A stretch of DNA of 64,000 nucleotides from Desulfonema magnum (GCF_017377395.1 NZ_CP061800.1:1984001-2048000); one strand, 5' to 3'; numbered from the stretch's first letter, positions 34,080 to 45,408 are shown. Translations and numbers: made by a program. Notes: generated by a model not told the origin, from the letters alone.

Positions 34080-34493
34080 TCACAGCATTTCTTCCGAAAT
34101 AACCCGGATTCCATTTTCCATGAGAATCTGAGCTGTTTTTCCGGAACCGGGCCGCAATATCCCTGAAAACGTGCCGTCATAAACCATTCCGCAGCCGCAT
34201 GACGGGGACATGGCTTTGAGAACAGCTTCTGTCACACAGGCCATTTTCGTAAGTTTCAGAATTTCCTTTGCGCCCTTCTCAAATGCCTCGGTCACATCTT
34301 TTCCGCTCAGAGACAGGACGCGGTTTCCCACAATCTCAGCCCGTTCCCGGGGGGTGGGCAGCCCGCCCATCTGTTCCGGGCAGACAGGAATCCACTGTTT
34401 ATCCTGAATATATTGAATAACTTTTTCATCGGCTTTGCTCATACCGTCATAACGGCACGCTATGCCGATGAGACACGCACTCACGATAATCAT
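34080..34493 (-). CDS. DUF523 family protein
   Basis: 137 aa, the normal length for DUF523. Family blocks are SACLIGIACRYDGMSK at the start, VCPEQMGGLPTPRERAEI near residues 38-55, and KAMSPSCGCGMVYDGTFSG near residues 93-111. The conserved cysteines (Cys7, Cys13, Cys38 and the CGC pair) could bind a metal or iron-sulphur cluster. The biochemical function is unknown. It is a single gene between the sigma-54 regulator and purA. Confidence 0.85.
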   Translation of the reverse strand: MIIVSACLIGIACRYDGMSKADEKVIQYIQDKQWIPVCPEQMGGLPTPRERAEIVGNRVLSLSGKDVTEAFEKGAKEILKLTKMACVTEAVLKAMSPSCGCGMVYDGTFSGILRPGSGKTAQILMENGIRVISEEML

Positions 34494-34721
34494 TTGTCAC
34501 CGTTCTTTTCTTTGCTCGGAGTTTCAAGGCCTGCAAGCTTTTAGCGATTGGGAACACCTATTCAGTTACCGGACAGGACCTTGATAACGAGCGGATAAAA
34601 GCTAAAACGTATAAGTCAGCTTCCCCATAAAATGCCGGTCCCGCCAAGGCAAAATCCCTCCGCATCATGGCTGCCCTGCTCTCTCCCTGTAAAGGGAGAG
34701 AAGCAGAGAGAGGAAATATAA

Positions 34722-36014
<1,293 letters not shown>

Positions 36015-36059
36015 TTACTCCTTTCCTTTCCTTACACTTTAATTTTCAATACTCGAATT

Positions 36060-36115
36060 TCAAGTTTCGAGTTTCAAGTTTCAAGCATCAAGTTTCAAGC
36101 ATCAAGTTTCAAGTT
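36060..36115. repeat. AAGTTTC/AAGCATC tandem repeat
   Basis: About eight 7-bp units lie between purA and tadA and extend into the last codons of tadA. Same heptamer family as at 32505 and 53160. Confidence 0.85.
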
Positions 36116-36581
36116 TCCGTCTTGCCCGGAAAAAATCCTGAATCAGTGTTCTGCATTCTGCCTCACATATACCAGGTATGATGCTGAGGCGGTGATTTAA
36201 CCGGCTGTCATTTGAAAAATCATATAAAGAACCGGCACTGCCCCATTTGGGATCATTTGCGCCAAAAACAACTGCTGATATTCTGGCATGAATAATGGCT
36301 CCCATGCACATCATACACGGTTCAATCGTCACATACAAGGTTGTATTTAATAACCTGTAATTCTGAATTTTCCGGGCGGCTTCACGTAAAGCCAGTATTT
36401 CCGCATGTGCCGTAGGGTCTGAGCGCGTTATGGTCTGATTATGGGCCGCAGAAAGGATGTTTCCTGTTTCAGCAACAATGACTGCCCCCACAGGAACCTC
36501 CTCTTTTTGTCCGGCTTTTTGGGCCTCGGTTAATGCCAGTTTCATCATTTCTATGTGATTTTTATCCATGATATTGATCAT
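36102..36581 (-). CDS. tadA: tRNA adenosine(34) deaminase
   Basis: About 159 aa. It converts adenosine 34 of tRNA-Arg(ACG) to inosine. The zinc site is HAEILALREA (His ligand and catalytic Glu) and EPCMMCMGAI (two Cys ligands); VPVGAVIV and ANDPKWGSAGSLYDF, a TadA tRNA-contact region, are also present. The start is uncertain: ATG at 36581 or 36569, with no good ribosome site for either. The gene for its substrate, tRNA-Arg(ACG), lies about 210 bp away on the opposite strand. The last codons overlap a heptamer repeat, giving the C-terminus RARRKLET. Confidence 0.93.
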   Translation of the reverse strand: MINIMDKNHIEMMKLALTEAQKAGQKEEVPVGAVIVAETGNILSAAHNQTITRSDPTAHAEILALREAARKIQNYRLLNTTLYVTIEPCMMCMGAIIHARISAVVFGANDPKWGSAGSLYDFSNDSRLNHRLSIIPGICEAECRTLIQDFFRARRKLET

Positions 36582-36790
36582 TATCAATATTTTTCGTTTT
36601 GATCAAAAAATATTTTTCAAAAAAATAGTATAAAAAATTCAAATGTTCAAAATCCAATTATAATTTTTTGATATTTAAATAAATATAAATTTTAATGCAA
36701 TTGTTATAAAAATATTTCAACTTATCATTGACATTGCGATTAATATAGCGTAAAAGGCATTTAAACATGCTTCAGAGAGGTGTTTTTTGT

Positions 36791-36867
<77 letters not shown>

Positions 36868-36875
36868 CTGAATTT

Positions 36876-36913
36876 AAAGGGTTATGGCTTTTATTGCCAT
36901 AACCCTTTTTTGT
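36876..36913. terminator. terminator after tRNA-Arg
   Basis: AAAGGGTTATGG (36876-36887) pairs exactly with CCATAACCCTTT (36897-36908), followed by TTTT. The symmetric A and T flanks allow action in both directions. Confidence 0.92.
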
Positions 36914-36928
36914 TTTTTGTAAAGAGGG

Positions 36929-37052
36929 GTTAAGAGGGTCGGGCCACGCCAACCAATGGAAAAATCAGCAACCTTGTTCCGATTTCAGGCATTTTCAGGG
37001 GCTATGTCGTGTTTTTTTTGCTATCAAAAAGGGAGTGATAGGATCGGACCCG
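36929..37052. repeat. interspersed element, family F, copy 1
   Basis: About 124 bp, from GGGTCGGGCCACG to GGATCGGACCC, with a central AGGGGCTATGTCG and an AGGGAGTGATA near the right. Related copies at 52427-52535 (same strand) and 52918-53043 (opposite strand). A partial end (GGCGTGGCCCGATCCTGG) lies at 37146-37163. Confidence 0.65.
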
Positions 37053-37192
37053 GGACAGCTATATAAAATTAAATAAAAAAAAGGGGCAGGAAAGCTTTCA
37101 GTTAGCCGGGATTATTTATGAATTTGATGATTTTTTCAATTGGCCGGCGTGGCCCGATCCTGGTACCCCTAACAAACAAGAAGCGAGAAATT

Positions 37193-39085
37193 ATGATGAA
37201 ATATTTTAATATCGTGTTCTGTATTCTGATTTGTCTGTCTTTATGCACCAGCTTTTCCCTGCCGGCTGCGGCTCAACATCATTCCCCGGATACAGAGGCG
37301 CATACACTGGAAGCTGTCACTGTGACCGCTGAAAAGCTGGAAGAATACGTCAGAAATCATCCCCGGCGGGTGACGATTCTTGAACGAAAAGAGATACAGG
37401 AACGCCATTTCATGGATATCGGAGAAGCCATTGACACCATGCCGGGAGTGGATGTGCGCCAGTCCGGCACAGGCATGGGCACCCGGATTTCAATCCGCGG
37501 TTCTGCCGGGTCGGGCAGCGTGCTGGTACTCATCAACGGCAGACCCATGAACACCAGTCAGTATGGCAGTGTTGATCTGAGTACGATTCCCATTGACATT
37601 GTGAAATCCGTCACCGTATTTAAGCCGCCGGTTCCGGTGTGGCTGGGTCCCGGGGCTTCTGCCGGAGCCATCAGTATCATCACGCATGAATTGGAGGAAA
37701 CGCAGACTGAGAAAAAGAAAAAACATGCCATACAACTGAAGATAAACGGCGGTTCTTATGGTAATGCAAGCATCGCAGGGAGTTATGTCATTCCCCGGTC
37801 TGAGGGCACTGTCATGCTGACGGCAGGCGGAGGACATCGTGACGGCAAACGGGAAAACAGCGACAAAGATACCGGAAATTTCAGCTTTCACTGGGATAAA
37901 AAAACAGAAAACCAGAGTCAGTATGATCTGAACGGCAGATATTATCACTCAGAACACGGTTCAGCAGGTCCGACTGACAATCCCACGCCCGATGCCAGGC
38001 AGCAATACGACAAAGGCTCGCTTGATTTTCGCTTTAAAGGTTTTATCGGGGAAACTGGTGATTTTTCTCTTAAAACTTATACAGATGCGGTGCGTCTCGA
38101 AGACACCTCTCAGTCCGGTGCCACCTCCACATTGGATGTTTTCAAAATCGGAATAAAGGGAGACAGTGTATGGGCCAAAGATGACACGCACGCGCTCCGT
38201 GTGGGGGGAATCCTTGAAAGAGATGCTGTGGACCATACTCTTTCCGGGGATCATCACCGGGAAAAACTTTCTCTCCATACCCAGTTTGACCGGGATATCA
38301 GCAACATCACCGGGACCTTCGGGCTTCGGGGAGACTATACCAATGACTTTGGATGGTTTCCCGCGTTTTCTTCGGGAATGAGCTATGCCCCGGGGAAAAA
38401 CAGCTTACTGAAAGCAAATGTCGGATATTCTGTAAAAGTGCCGAGTTTCAGCCAGTTGTATCAGCCTGCTCACGGATCAATGGACCAGGTCGGGGGGAAC
38501 CCGGACTTAACCGAAGAAAACATATGGTCATACGATATTGGGATTGAGCATAAATTCGGGAAAAACTCAGTTTTTGAAGCCAGCCTGTTCAGAACAGATA
38601 ACAAGAACCTGATTGCTTATGACAGAGATAAAGATATGATTTACCGCCCGAGAAATATTTACAAGGCTTACAGACAGGGCGCGGAGCTTTCCCTGAAATA
38701 CCAGGGATGGGAAAATGTTTCCACAGATATCAGCTATATTTTACAAAAAACTGAAAACAGGGAAACTGACAAAGAACTGACGTATGCGCCCCGCCATAAA
38801 TTCAAACTTACGCTCAAGTATTCGCTGCCTGACGCGGATACAAAAATCGAGGCCATATTCAGAGCAGTCAGCCGTCATTACGGCAGTCTGGATAACAGCA
38901 ATACTCAAAAGCTGGACGCGTACCATTCCGCAGACCTGAAAATCATTCAGCCGTTTACTTATAAAGCCCTTTCATCCGAAGCTTTTGTCCATTTCCAAAA
39001 CCTGTTTGACAATGATTTTGAAGTCCATCACGGATATCCGGATGACGGATTCAGGGTTATGTGCGGATTTGTACTGAATTTCTGA
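37193..39085 (+). CDS. TonB-dependent outer-membrane receptor
   Basis: About 630 aa from the ATG at 37193; the open frame starts earlier, at 37118, but that part is translated repeat. A signal peptide ends near LPAAAQ. The TonB box lies around LEAVTVTAEK; the plug domain includes GEAIDTMPGVDVRQSGTGMG, ISIRGSAGSGSVLVLINGRP and GPGASAGAISIIT. The rest is a 22-strand barrel with an aromatic C-terminal residue (VMCGFVLNF), the outer-membrane insertion signal. It is BtuB/FepA-like in layout. No cobalamin riboswitch or Fur box is recognised upstream, so the ligand (cobalamin, siderophore or other) is open. No ABC transporter genes adjoin it. Confidence 0.9.
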   Translation: MMKYFNIVFCILICLSLCTSFSLPAAAQHHSPDTEAHTLEAVTVTAEKLEEYVRNHPRRVTILERKEIQERHFMDIGEAIDTMPGVDVRQSGTGMGTRISIRGSAGSGSVLVLINGRPMNTSQYGSVDLSTIPIDIVKSVTVFKPPVPVWLGPGASAGAISIITHELEETQTEKKKKHAIQLKINGGSYGNASIAGSYVIPRSEGTVMLTAGGGHRDGKRENSDKDTGNFSFHWDKKTENQSQYDLNGRYYHSEHGSAGPTDNPTPDARQQYDKGSLDFRFKGFIGETGDFSLKTYTDAVRLEDTSQSGATSTLDVFKIGIKGDSVWAKDDTHALRVGGILERDAVDHTLSGDHHREKLSLHTQFDRDISNITGTFGLRGDYTNDFGWFPAFSSGMSYAPGKNSLLKANVGYSVKVPSFSQLYQPAHGSMDQVGGNPDLTEENIWSYDIGIEHKFGKNSVFEASLFRTDNKNLIAYDRDKDMIYRPRNIYKAYRQGAELSLKYQGWENVSTDISYILQKTENRETDKELTYAPRHKFKLTLKYSLPDADTKIEAIFRAVSRHYGSLDNSNTQKLDAYHSADLKIIQPFTYKALSSEAFVHFQNLFDNDFEVHHGYPDDGFRVMCGFVLNF

Positions 39086-39108
39086 AAGTTCCTCGATTTT
39101 TTTCTCCT

Positions 39109-39136
39109 CGTTCCCACGCTTTGCGTGGGAATGCAG
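39109..39136. repeat. CGTTCCCACGC palindrome
   Basis: TTCCCACGC-TTT-GCGTGGGAA hairpin between the TonB receptor and antiporter genes. It recurs at about 42114-42141, 42197-42222 and 60949. Confidence 0.85.
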
Positions 39137-39217
39137 AGAGGACGTTTCACGTCCCGTATCTCAATTTGTAAGAGAAAGAGAAAACAAGAAAAAAGTTTTT
39201 CGCCTATCAGTTCTGAA

Positions 39218-41188
39218 TCATCTCTCGGCAGATTCGGATAATGTCTGAAATGCACCGCACTCCTGATAACAGCCGATCACTGCGGCTATATCGCCTTCTG
39301 CAAAGCGGTATTCTGCATCGGGATTGGGAAAAAATGTTCCGTCACGCAACACCCCCACAACAGAGGCACCGGTACGGCTCCGTATGTCTGCTTCTCCGAT
39401 AGTCTGTCCGTTCAGAGAACTGGCAGAATCCAGTTTCACCCATGTCAGTTCCAGCAGATTTCCGGCGTTTTGAAGTTGAGCAATTGTCCGGTATTCATAG
39501 GTTGTCTCATAAAGCGGCGCGTATAATTCCCGCCGTATTTCGTCGGTATATCGCTGGATATCAGGCGCGGGAATCTGTAAATGAAGCAATGCCTGCCGGG
39601 TGATTTCCAGACCGGCTTCGAATTCTGGCTGCACCACTTCGTAAACCCCGCTGTCATACAATGCTTTCATCTGATCTATGCCTTCGGCTCTGGCAACAAC
39701 ATTCAGCATCGGATTCAGCTGGCGGGCATGTCGGACAATGGTTTGTGAGACAATGATCGCTGGCACGGTGATCAGCAGCAGACGGGCGGTTTTGATTTTC
39801 GCTGCTTCCAGAACAATCGTCTGGCTTGCATCTCCGTAAATCACTGGCAGCCCCTCGGCTTTGAATGCTTCAAAGCAACGGTAATCCGATTCTGTGATGA
39901 CAAAGGCCAGTTTCAGCCCTTGCAGAACCTTTGCCACATGCTGACCGACTCGTCCGCCGCCGGCAATAACCACATGATCCCGGAGTCCTGTTCGGGGCAG
40001 GTTGACAGTCTGTAATGGCTCATGTCTGAAATGACGCCTTCGGAATGCGTACAGAGGCGCGGTCAGTCCGGAGACAAAAGGCGTGAGAATCATGGTCATA
40101 ATAGCTGTCGTGAGGATTAAGGAATATACCTCGGGGCCGATGGATTTTGTATGAATACCCATTCTGGCCAGCACAAAAGAAAATTCTCCGATCTGAAAAA
40201 GCCCCAGCCCCACGGCCAGCGGAACAACATTCCCATATCCGAAGGCTTTGGGCAACACAGCAAATATAATGCCTTTTCCCAGGGCAACAAGCACTACCAT
40301 GGCCAGCACTTTGCCCAGATTGGCGATTAAAAATCCCGGGTCCAGGAGCATGCCCACGGATGCGAAAAACAGCAGTCCGAAAAGGTCTCGCAGAGGAATG
40401 ATGTCACTTAGTGCCTGATATCCGTAATCAGACTCGCTCAGAACCATGCCGGCCACAAACGCGCCAAAAGCAAATGACAGTCCGAACAGGTAAGTGGCAT
40501 AGCCGATTCCCAGCCCGATGCCGGTGATTGCCAGAATAAATAATTCCCGTGAGTTCCATTGGGCAATATGACGCATCAGTCGGGGAAGCAGCCGGGTGCC
40601 GATGAAAATCATCAGCACCAGAAACAGGGCGGCTTTCAGAAATGCCGGTATCAGAAGCGGAAGACCGGTCTTGGGATTGTTCAGCTGGGGCAGAATGATC
40701 ATCATGGGCACGACTGCCAGGTCCTGAACAATCAGCATCCCGATCATCACCCGGCTGGAGAGCGTTCCCATCCATCCCTGGTTCATCAGTGTTTTCAGAA
40801 TGACCATGGTGCTGGACAGTGACATCAGCGAACCTAACCAGAGTGAGGAAATCCAGTCCCATTCCAGCAGCCACCACCCGATGGCAAAACCGTAAGCAAT
40901 GGTCAGGATGATTTGTATGGGCGTGCCGATGAGCGCGACATGGCGCACGGGTTTCAGTTTTTTCAAAGAGAATTCCAGGCCCAGTGCAAAAAGCAGCAAG
41001 GCTACGCCGATTTCGGCCAGCAGCTCGATTTCATGTATTCCGGAAACCGTCACACCGCCGGTGTAAGGGCCGACCAGCACTCCGGCCAGAATATAGCCCA
41101 GAATCAGGGGCTGTCTGAGTTTTTGGGCAATCAGGCCGCCGACTAGCGAGGCCACCACAATAATGACAATATCTCCTGCTATTCCCAT
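39218..41188 (-). CDS. CPA2 monovalent cation:proton antiporter with TrkA domains (KefB-like)
   Basis: 656 aa from the ATG at 41188 ([16 protein letters not shown]); the open frame extends to 41275, but the extra part lacks a ribosome site and is hydrophilic. About 12 membrane segments occupy residues 1-385 with [18 protein letters not shown] and an [12 protein letters not shown] motif typical of CPA2 proteins. A cytoplasmic RCK_N domain follows ([20 protein letters not shown] near 400), with a Rossmann-type nucleotide site, and a C-terminal RCK_C domain ([20 protein letters not shown]). It is likely a potassium or sodium/proton antiporter gated by a nucleotide or thiol ligand. It is a single gene. 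Confidence 0.92.
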   Translation of the reverse strand: MGIAGDIVIIVVASLVGGLIAQKLRQPLILGYILAGVLVGPYTGGVTVSGIHEIELLAEIGVALLLFALGLEFSLKKLKPVRHVALIGTPIQIILTIAYGFAIGWWLLEWDWISSLWLGSLMSLSSTMVILKTLMNQGWMGTLSSRVMIGMLIVQDLAVVPMMIILPQLNNPKTGLPLLIPAFLKAALFLVLMIFIGTRLLPRLMRHIAQWNSRELFILAITGIGLGIGYATYLFGLSFAFGAFVAGMVLSESDYGYQALSDIIPLRDLFGLLFFASVGMLLDPGFLIANLGKVLAMVVLVALGKGIIFAVLPKAFGYGNVVPLAVGLGLFQIGEFSFVLARMGIHTKSIGPEVYSLILTTAIMTMILTPFVSGLTAPLYAFRRRHFRHEPLQTVNLPRTGLRDHVVIAGGGRVGQHVAKVLQGLKLAFVITESDYRCFEAFKAEGLPVIYGDASQTIVLEAAKIKTARLLLITVPAIIVSQTIVRHARQLNPMLNVVARAEGIDQMKALYDSGVYEVVQPEFEAGLEITRQALLHLQIPAPDIQRYTDEIRRELYAPLYETTYEYRTIAQLQNAGNLLELTWVKLDSASSLNGQTIGEADIRSRTGASVVGVLRDGTFFPNPDAEYRFAEGDIAAVIGCYQECGAFQTLSESAER

Positions 41189-41467
41189 AGATTTATGTTT
41201 TCCTTCATGGTTTCGTTCCCACGATCCGGAGTGGGAACTCAAGTTCGAGATGCTCCGCGGTGAGTGAGGATACATGCCTCGGACCAGTATCGCACATTGA
41301 GTGTTAAGTACCAGGCCATAATTTTTTTGATATTTCCCTGGAAAAGAAACACGGTTTTTCCTGGGATTATGCGCTCTCCTTCACAGGAAAAACTCGGTTT
41401 TTTTCGCCGTTCGCAGGAAAAAATATATAAGAACTTTTGCTCAGGTACTTATTTATACTGATTATAA

Positions 41468-41596
41468 CTCGATGATCAAGTTTTTTTGATCCGATTCGGA
41501 CAAAAAAAACTGTCATTCCGTCCGACGGTCCGACTGAGCTTGCCGAAGTCTGAGCTCACGCTGAACGGAATGACAGCAAAAACTTGAACATCGAGA
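41468..41596. repeat. interspersed palindromic element, family E, copy 2
   Basis: ACTCGATGATCAAGTTTTTT at the left and AAAACTTGAACATCGAG at the right, with an inner TGTCATTCCG/CGGAATGACA pair and a CTTGCCGAAG repeat in the loop. Confidence 0.7.
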
Positions 41597-41628
41597 TCGA
41601 ATATAACGGATTTAGGCAGGCAAAGCCC

Positions 41629-41787
41629 CATATGCATCAGGCTAAGATCGTAACTCATTGTTTTTATTAACTCGTGATCTGCCGGACGGGGTTTGCAACC
41701 CCGTCCGAAATATTTTCCGACCCCCGAAAACAAACGTTTCGGACGGGGTTGCAAACCCCGTCCGGCAGTCTTAGCCTGATGCATATG
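41629..41787. mobile_element. 159-bp MITE, family B (IS231-like ends), copy 1
   Basis: 19-bp perfect inverted ends, CATATGCATCAGGCTAAGA, and inner hairpins built from GCCGGACGGGG/CCCCGTCCGGC. The flanks carry an 11-bp duplication AGGCAAAGCCC (41618-41628 and 41788-41798). Copies at 52618-52776 and 55521-55653 have different 11-bp duplications. Confidence 0.93.
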
Positions 41788-41860
41788 AGGCAAAGCCCCG
41801 CGGGGCGACATATTTGGGCAAATCATGCCGCGAATAGACCGCCCTTACGGGGCCTGTCGG

Positions 41861-41994
41861 GCAATACTGTTGACTTAAGCGTAAGCGGGTTTTCCGGTAT
41901 CTTTTCCGGAGTGCGAAAAATGCTTTTTCGCAGGCGCAAAAATATAATTTTTGCACTCCGGATCTGTTCGGAATTGCCGAAGTCAACAGCATTG
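41861..41994. repeat. nested palindromic element, family G, copy 1
   Basis: Outer arms GCAATACTGTTGACTT and AAGTCAACAGCATTG; inner arms CCGGAGTGCGAAAAA and TTTTTGCACTCCGG. The same layout, inverted, is at 42961-43074. Confidence 0.65.
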
Positions 41995-42015
41995 GGCCTG
42001 TCGGGGGGGCTGTGA

Positions 42016-42086
42016 GCCTGCTGCTGCAAATATGCCCGCCCTTACAAGGCTTGGTCGTCCCTCCTCTAAATCCGTTATAATCAGTG
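42016..42086 (+). repeat. 70-bp dispersed repeat, copy 1
   Basis: CTGCTGCAAATATGC...CCCTTACA...GGTCGTCCCTCC...AATCCGTTATAATCA. The same block is at 61030-61097. Confidence 0.75.
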
Positions 42087-42113
42087 TTTATGCAGGACGC
42101 GAAGCGTCTTTGC

Positions 42114-42222
42114 TGCATTCCCACGCAAAGCGTGGGAACGAGAATTTGAAAAAAATTTTCATGGGATGTTATGCAGGACGCGAAGCCTCTTGCTGCATTC
42201 CCACGCAAAGCGTGGGAACGAG
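42114..42222. repeat. two CCCACGC palindromes in direct repeat
   Basis: GCATTCCCACGCAAAGCGTG followed by GGAACGAG occurs twice, each time preceded by GCAGGACGCGAAGC, with a period of about 80 bp. Confidence 0.85.
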
Positions 42223-42336
42223 AAACGAGAATTTGAGAAATCAAAAAAACAAGATCGGATTTGAATTTTAATAATAATATCAATTGGCGCTTCATCAGTT
42301 TCCACTACTGCGACATTATTCATTCTTCACTTATAT

Positions 42337-42423
42337 TTACCCCCAAGTTCCCCATCCCAATGATGCGGTAAACAGTATTGAAAAAATAATAATGCCTGCT
42401 ATCCATAACGCTTCTGCTTTCAT
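42337..42423 (-). CDS. 28-aa single-helix membrane miniprotein
   Basis: From the ATG at 42421-42423 the frame gives 28 aa: MKAEALWIAGIIIFSILF, then TASLGWGTWG. Fourteen or more hydrophobic residues form one membrane helix, and the end is Trp/Gly-rich. The start is supported by a near-ideal ribosome site, TAAGGAGGG (42431-42439), 7 nt before the ATG, in a region otherwise of repeats. Small subunits of sodium symporters have similar size and hydropathy, but no transporter gene is adjacent and the sequence does not clearly match them. The same frame is open to 42561; the upstream part has no start signal of note. Confidence 0.55.
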   Translation of the reverse strand: MKAEALWIAGIIIFSILFTASLGWGTWG

Positions 42424-43163
42424 GCCTGTTCCCTCCTTATTGATGATTTCCGATTTTAAGATTGACGAGTTTCCAATGGTCAGTCTTAACTCGCTAAGTG
42501 ATAACAGGGATACATAACCAAAAATAAAATACCCGACATGCAGGACAGGCGCGGAGAACATGACATTTTCTGATTGAAAAGCCAGGTTTTTTATCTGAAA
42601 ATATTTTCATAACCGGGGGCGAAAAACCCGGGTTTTTCATGAGCGTTTATTTGAAGTTCCCTGAGTACCTGTCCATCATTTTTCAGGTACTTTTATCATC
42701 AAAAATGATAAACTTGTATCTCTTACCTGACAGTCATGTTCTTTTGGAAAAAAAGTCCCGCTGGTGGGAAAGGTGAGGATGTAAGACAAGGCAAAAATAT
42801 AAGCCGGACCGTATCTCCGAATGAGACCCGAGGGACTGATAACTATCCGACCGCCAAGAAAACACCTGTCGTAAGTATGAGAAAAGATGAGCCATCAGCT
42901 TTCAGGAGTCAGCGTTTACCAAATATATGTTTCCGCATCTGTCACCCCTCCTTTTTGCAGGCAATGCTGTCAGACCGAAAAAGTTCCGGGCGGCTCCGGA
43001 GTGCAAAAATTATATTTTTGCAATTGCGAAAAAACATTTTTCGCACTCCGGAGCCTTAGGTCAACCGCATTGCCTTTTTACCGGACGGGGTCTCTGTTCC
43101 GTCATAACAATCCTGATAGCTGCATGAATGTGATAGCTGATCGCTCAATCTTCAGGCGGATGA
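42424..43163. other. gene-free stretch
   Basis: It contains the leader of the miniprotein and a family G palindrome (42961-43074). Nothing else is recognised. Confidence 0.6.
42961..43074. repeat. nested palindromic element, family G, copy 2
   Basis: Outer arms GCAATGCTGT and GGTCAACCGCATTGC; inner arms CTCCGGAGTGCAAAAAT and TTTTTCGCACTCCGGAG. The inner part is nearly the reverse complement of copy 1. Confidence 0.65.
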
Positions 43164-45197
43164 TTATCCCTGAACCATCTTCGTAATTTCCTCAACAATC
43201 TCAGGATTTGCCAGTGTCATGACATCTCCCACATCCGCTTTGTTGGAAATGGCACCAAGTACCCTGCGCATGATTTTACCGGACCGGGTTTTTGGCATAT
43301 CAGACACAAGCCAGACTTTTCTGGGCCTGGCAATGGCTCCGATTTCATCCACAATCGTCTTTGAAACTTTGGCAGCCAGTTCATCAGTGGCCTCAAATCC
43401 CGGTTTCAAAGAAACATAAAGATCCGGTTCTTTTCCTTTGATATCATGGGCCACAGGAACAACTGCCGCTTCTGCCACTTCCGGCACAACCAAGGCGGCA
43501 GACTCAATTTCTTTGGTTCCCAGACGGTGTCCTGAAACATTGATCACATCGTCAATCCGGCCCAGAATACGATAATAGCCGTCCTCGGCCTGTGTTGCCG
43601 CGTCACCGGTAAGATAAGGCCAGTCCCGCCAGTCCTTGCTGTCCGGATTCTTGCAATATCTTTCATAATAATTTGTGACAAACCGGTCCCGGTCCCCCCA
43701 TATGGTCTGGAATGCCCCGGGCCACGGATTTTGTATGCAGATATTCCCTGCCTTGCCCGCGCCGGCCGGAAGCTCATTTCCATCTTCATCATAGATGATC
43801 GGATGAATACCCGGCATACCCGGACCCGCGCTGCCCGGTTTCATGGGTGTAAGTGCCGGCAGTGTGCTACAGAGAAAACCGCCGGTTTCTGTCTGCCACC
43901 ATGTATCCACGATAATGGCCTCACCTTTTCCGACCTCTTTGTGATACCATTTCCAGACTTCAGGCTCAATCGGCTCTCCCACGGTGGTCATATGTTTGAA
44001 GTGGTAAGTGTATTTTGCAGGTTCATCAGGACCGACTTTCCGCAGTGCGCGGATGGCGGTGGGGGCAGTATGGAAAATATTGACATCAAGGTCCTGGGCA
44101 ATTCGCCAGCAACGGCCCGCGTCCGGATAGGTGGGGACGCCTTCGTAAATGACAGTGGACGCGCCTAAGGACAGGGGACCATAGACAATGTAGGAATGGC
44201 CGGTGATCCATCCGATATCCGCCATGCACCAGTAAACATCTTCGGGATGAATATCCTGGACAAATTTTGATGTGCCAGTCACATAGGCAAGATAACCGCC
44301 GGTGCTGTGCTGGCATCCCTTGGGTTTTCCCGTGGTGCCGCTGGTGTACATAAGAAAGAGGGGATCTTCGGCCGGCACGGGAACCGGGTCCACTCTTTTG
44401 CCGTAATAGTCTTTCAGTACATCATTTACAAAATAATCACGGCCCTCAACCATGGGGGTTTCTGCGGAAACCTTCCCCGGATAGCGTTGCCAAATCAATA
44501 CCTTGTCAACAGTCTGCCCTTCTTTTTTGGCTTCCTCAAAAGCAGTATCTGCTTTTTCTTTGTGGTCAATGAGTTTGCCGCCCCGGTAGTATGCATCCAT
44601 GGTGATCAGAACATTGCTTCCGGAATCCACAATTCTGTCCGCGCACGATTTGCCGCTGAAACCGCCGAATACCTGGGAGTGAATCACACCGAGCCGGGCG
44701 CAGGCCAGCATGGTGATGGGGAGTTCCGGACTCATTGGCAGATGAAGCGTGACCCGGTCTCCTTTTTTTAAACCTGCAAAATCCTGAAGAAGCGCGGCCA
44801 TCTCGTTCACCCTTACATAAAGTTCCTGATAGGTGACGTGTTCGACTTTTTCTTCTTCAAGTTCCGGGACAAAATGAATGGCTGTTTTATTTTTGTGTTT
44901 GGCAAGATGTCTGTCAACACAATTGTAGCTGGCGTTGATTTTTCCGCCCACAAACCATTTCCAACACGGCGCGTCACTGGTGTCAAGGATCGTGTCCCAG
45001 TATTCGTACCAGTCTAAAAGGTCCGCATATTCTTTAAAGCAATTAGGAAAATTATCCAGACTGAACCGGTCATAAATGTCCGCATCTGTCATGTTTGCCT
45101 GTGCAATAAACTGCGGAGAAGGATGATAATATTCCTCTTCCCCCCAATGAACAGCAATCTGAGCCTCGGATGTTTCCATAACTTCTTTCTCTGCCAT
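43164..45197 (-). CDS. acs: acetyl-CoA synthetase (AMP-forming)
   Basis: 677 aa, full length for Acs. It activates acetate to acetyl-CoA via acetyl-AMP in the cytoplasm. Motifs: SQVFGGFSGKSCADRI near residue 170, the P-loop-like LMYTSGTTGKPKG near 272, VDTWWQTETGGF near 417, YLTGDAATQAEDGYYRILGR near 530, VSGHRLGTKEIESA, and the catalytic/acetylatable Lys in PKTRSGKIMRRVLG near 640. AAGGAGG precedes the ATG. A family D element lies 25 bp upstream of the start, inside the likely promoter or leader. The TetR gene upstream on the same strand may regulate it. In sulphate reducers this enzyme serves acetate assimilation or oxidation. Confidence 0.95.
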   Translation of the reverse strand: MAEKEVMETSEAQIAVHWGEEEYYHPSPQFIAQANMTDADIYDRFSLDNFPNCFKEYADLLDWYEYWDTILDTSDAPCWKWFVGGKINASYNCVDRHLAKHKNKTAIHFVPELEEEKVEHVTYQELYVRVNEMAALLQDFAGLKKGDRVTLHLPMSPELPITMLACARLGVIHSQVFGGFSGKSCADRIVDSGSNVLITMDAYYRGGKLIDHKEKADTAFEEAKKEGQTVDKVLIWQRYPGKVSAETPMVEGRDYFVNDVLKDYYGKRVDPVPVPAEDPLFLMYTSGTTGKPKGCQHSTGGYLAYVTGTSKFVQDIHPEDVYWCMADIGWITGHSYIVYGPLSLGASTVIYEGVPTYPDAGRCWRIAQDLDVNIFHTAPTAIRALRKVGPDEPAKYTYHFKHMTTVGEPIEPEVWKWYHKEVGKGEAIIVDTWWQTETGGFLCSTLPALTPMKPGSAGPGMPGIHPIIYDEDGNELPAGAGKAGNICIQNPWPGAFQTIWGDRDRFVTNYYERYCKNPDSKDWRDWPYLTGDAATQAEDGYYRILGRIDDVINVSGHRLGTKEIESAALVVPEVAEAAVVPVAHDIKGKEPDLYVSLKPGFEATDELAAKVSKTIVDEIGAIARPRKVWLVSDMPKTRSGKIMRRVLGAISNKADVGDVMTLANPEIVEEITKMVQG

Positions 45198-45222
45198 GTG
45201 TCCTCCTTAAAAAGTGTCGGGA

Positions 45223-45302
45223 GTGTTCCAAATCTGGATATCCTCTGATATTTACCAAATTGATTTAAGGTATTACATCGCTTATATCCGGAACTGGAAC
45301 AC
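45223..45302. mobile_element. 80-bp MITE-like element, family D, copy 2
   Basis: GTGTTCCAAATCTGGATAT and an imperfect complement ending GGAACTGGAACAC, exactly 80 bp like copy 1. The minus strand shares AAATCAATTT and GTAAATATC with copy 1. It lies immediately before acs. Confidence 0.7.
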
Positions 45303-45408
45303 AACCAATGTGTTTAAGTGTTTTTAATTTTTTTAATGTGTTAGGTGTTAAGTACCGAGGTTTAAGTCCTTTCATGACTCAAATCTTCGGACACTCAGAT
45401 ACCAACAC

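Larger units (their letters stand above)
41189..42336. other. 1.1-kb gene-free repeat cluster
   Basis: No gene. It is a mosaic of small elements: family E (41468-41596), family B MITE (41629-41787), a family G palindrome (41861-41994), a 70-bp direct repeat shared with 61 kb (42016-42086) and two CCCACGC palindromes. Confidence 0.75.

Noticed and set aside
37118-37192. Start of the TonB receptor at 37118
   Set aside because: The extra codons come from a partial family F repeat, and the signal peptide begins at 37193.
37053-37192. Cobalamin riboswitch upstream of the TonB receptor
   Set aside because: I looked for the conserved B12-box pattern and did not see it; the region is repeat sequence.
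41189-42336. Integron attC array or attachment site
   Set aside because: The palindromes belong to several unrelated dispersed families, carry no cassette genes and no integrase gene is near.
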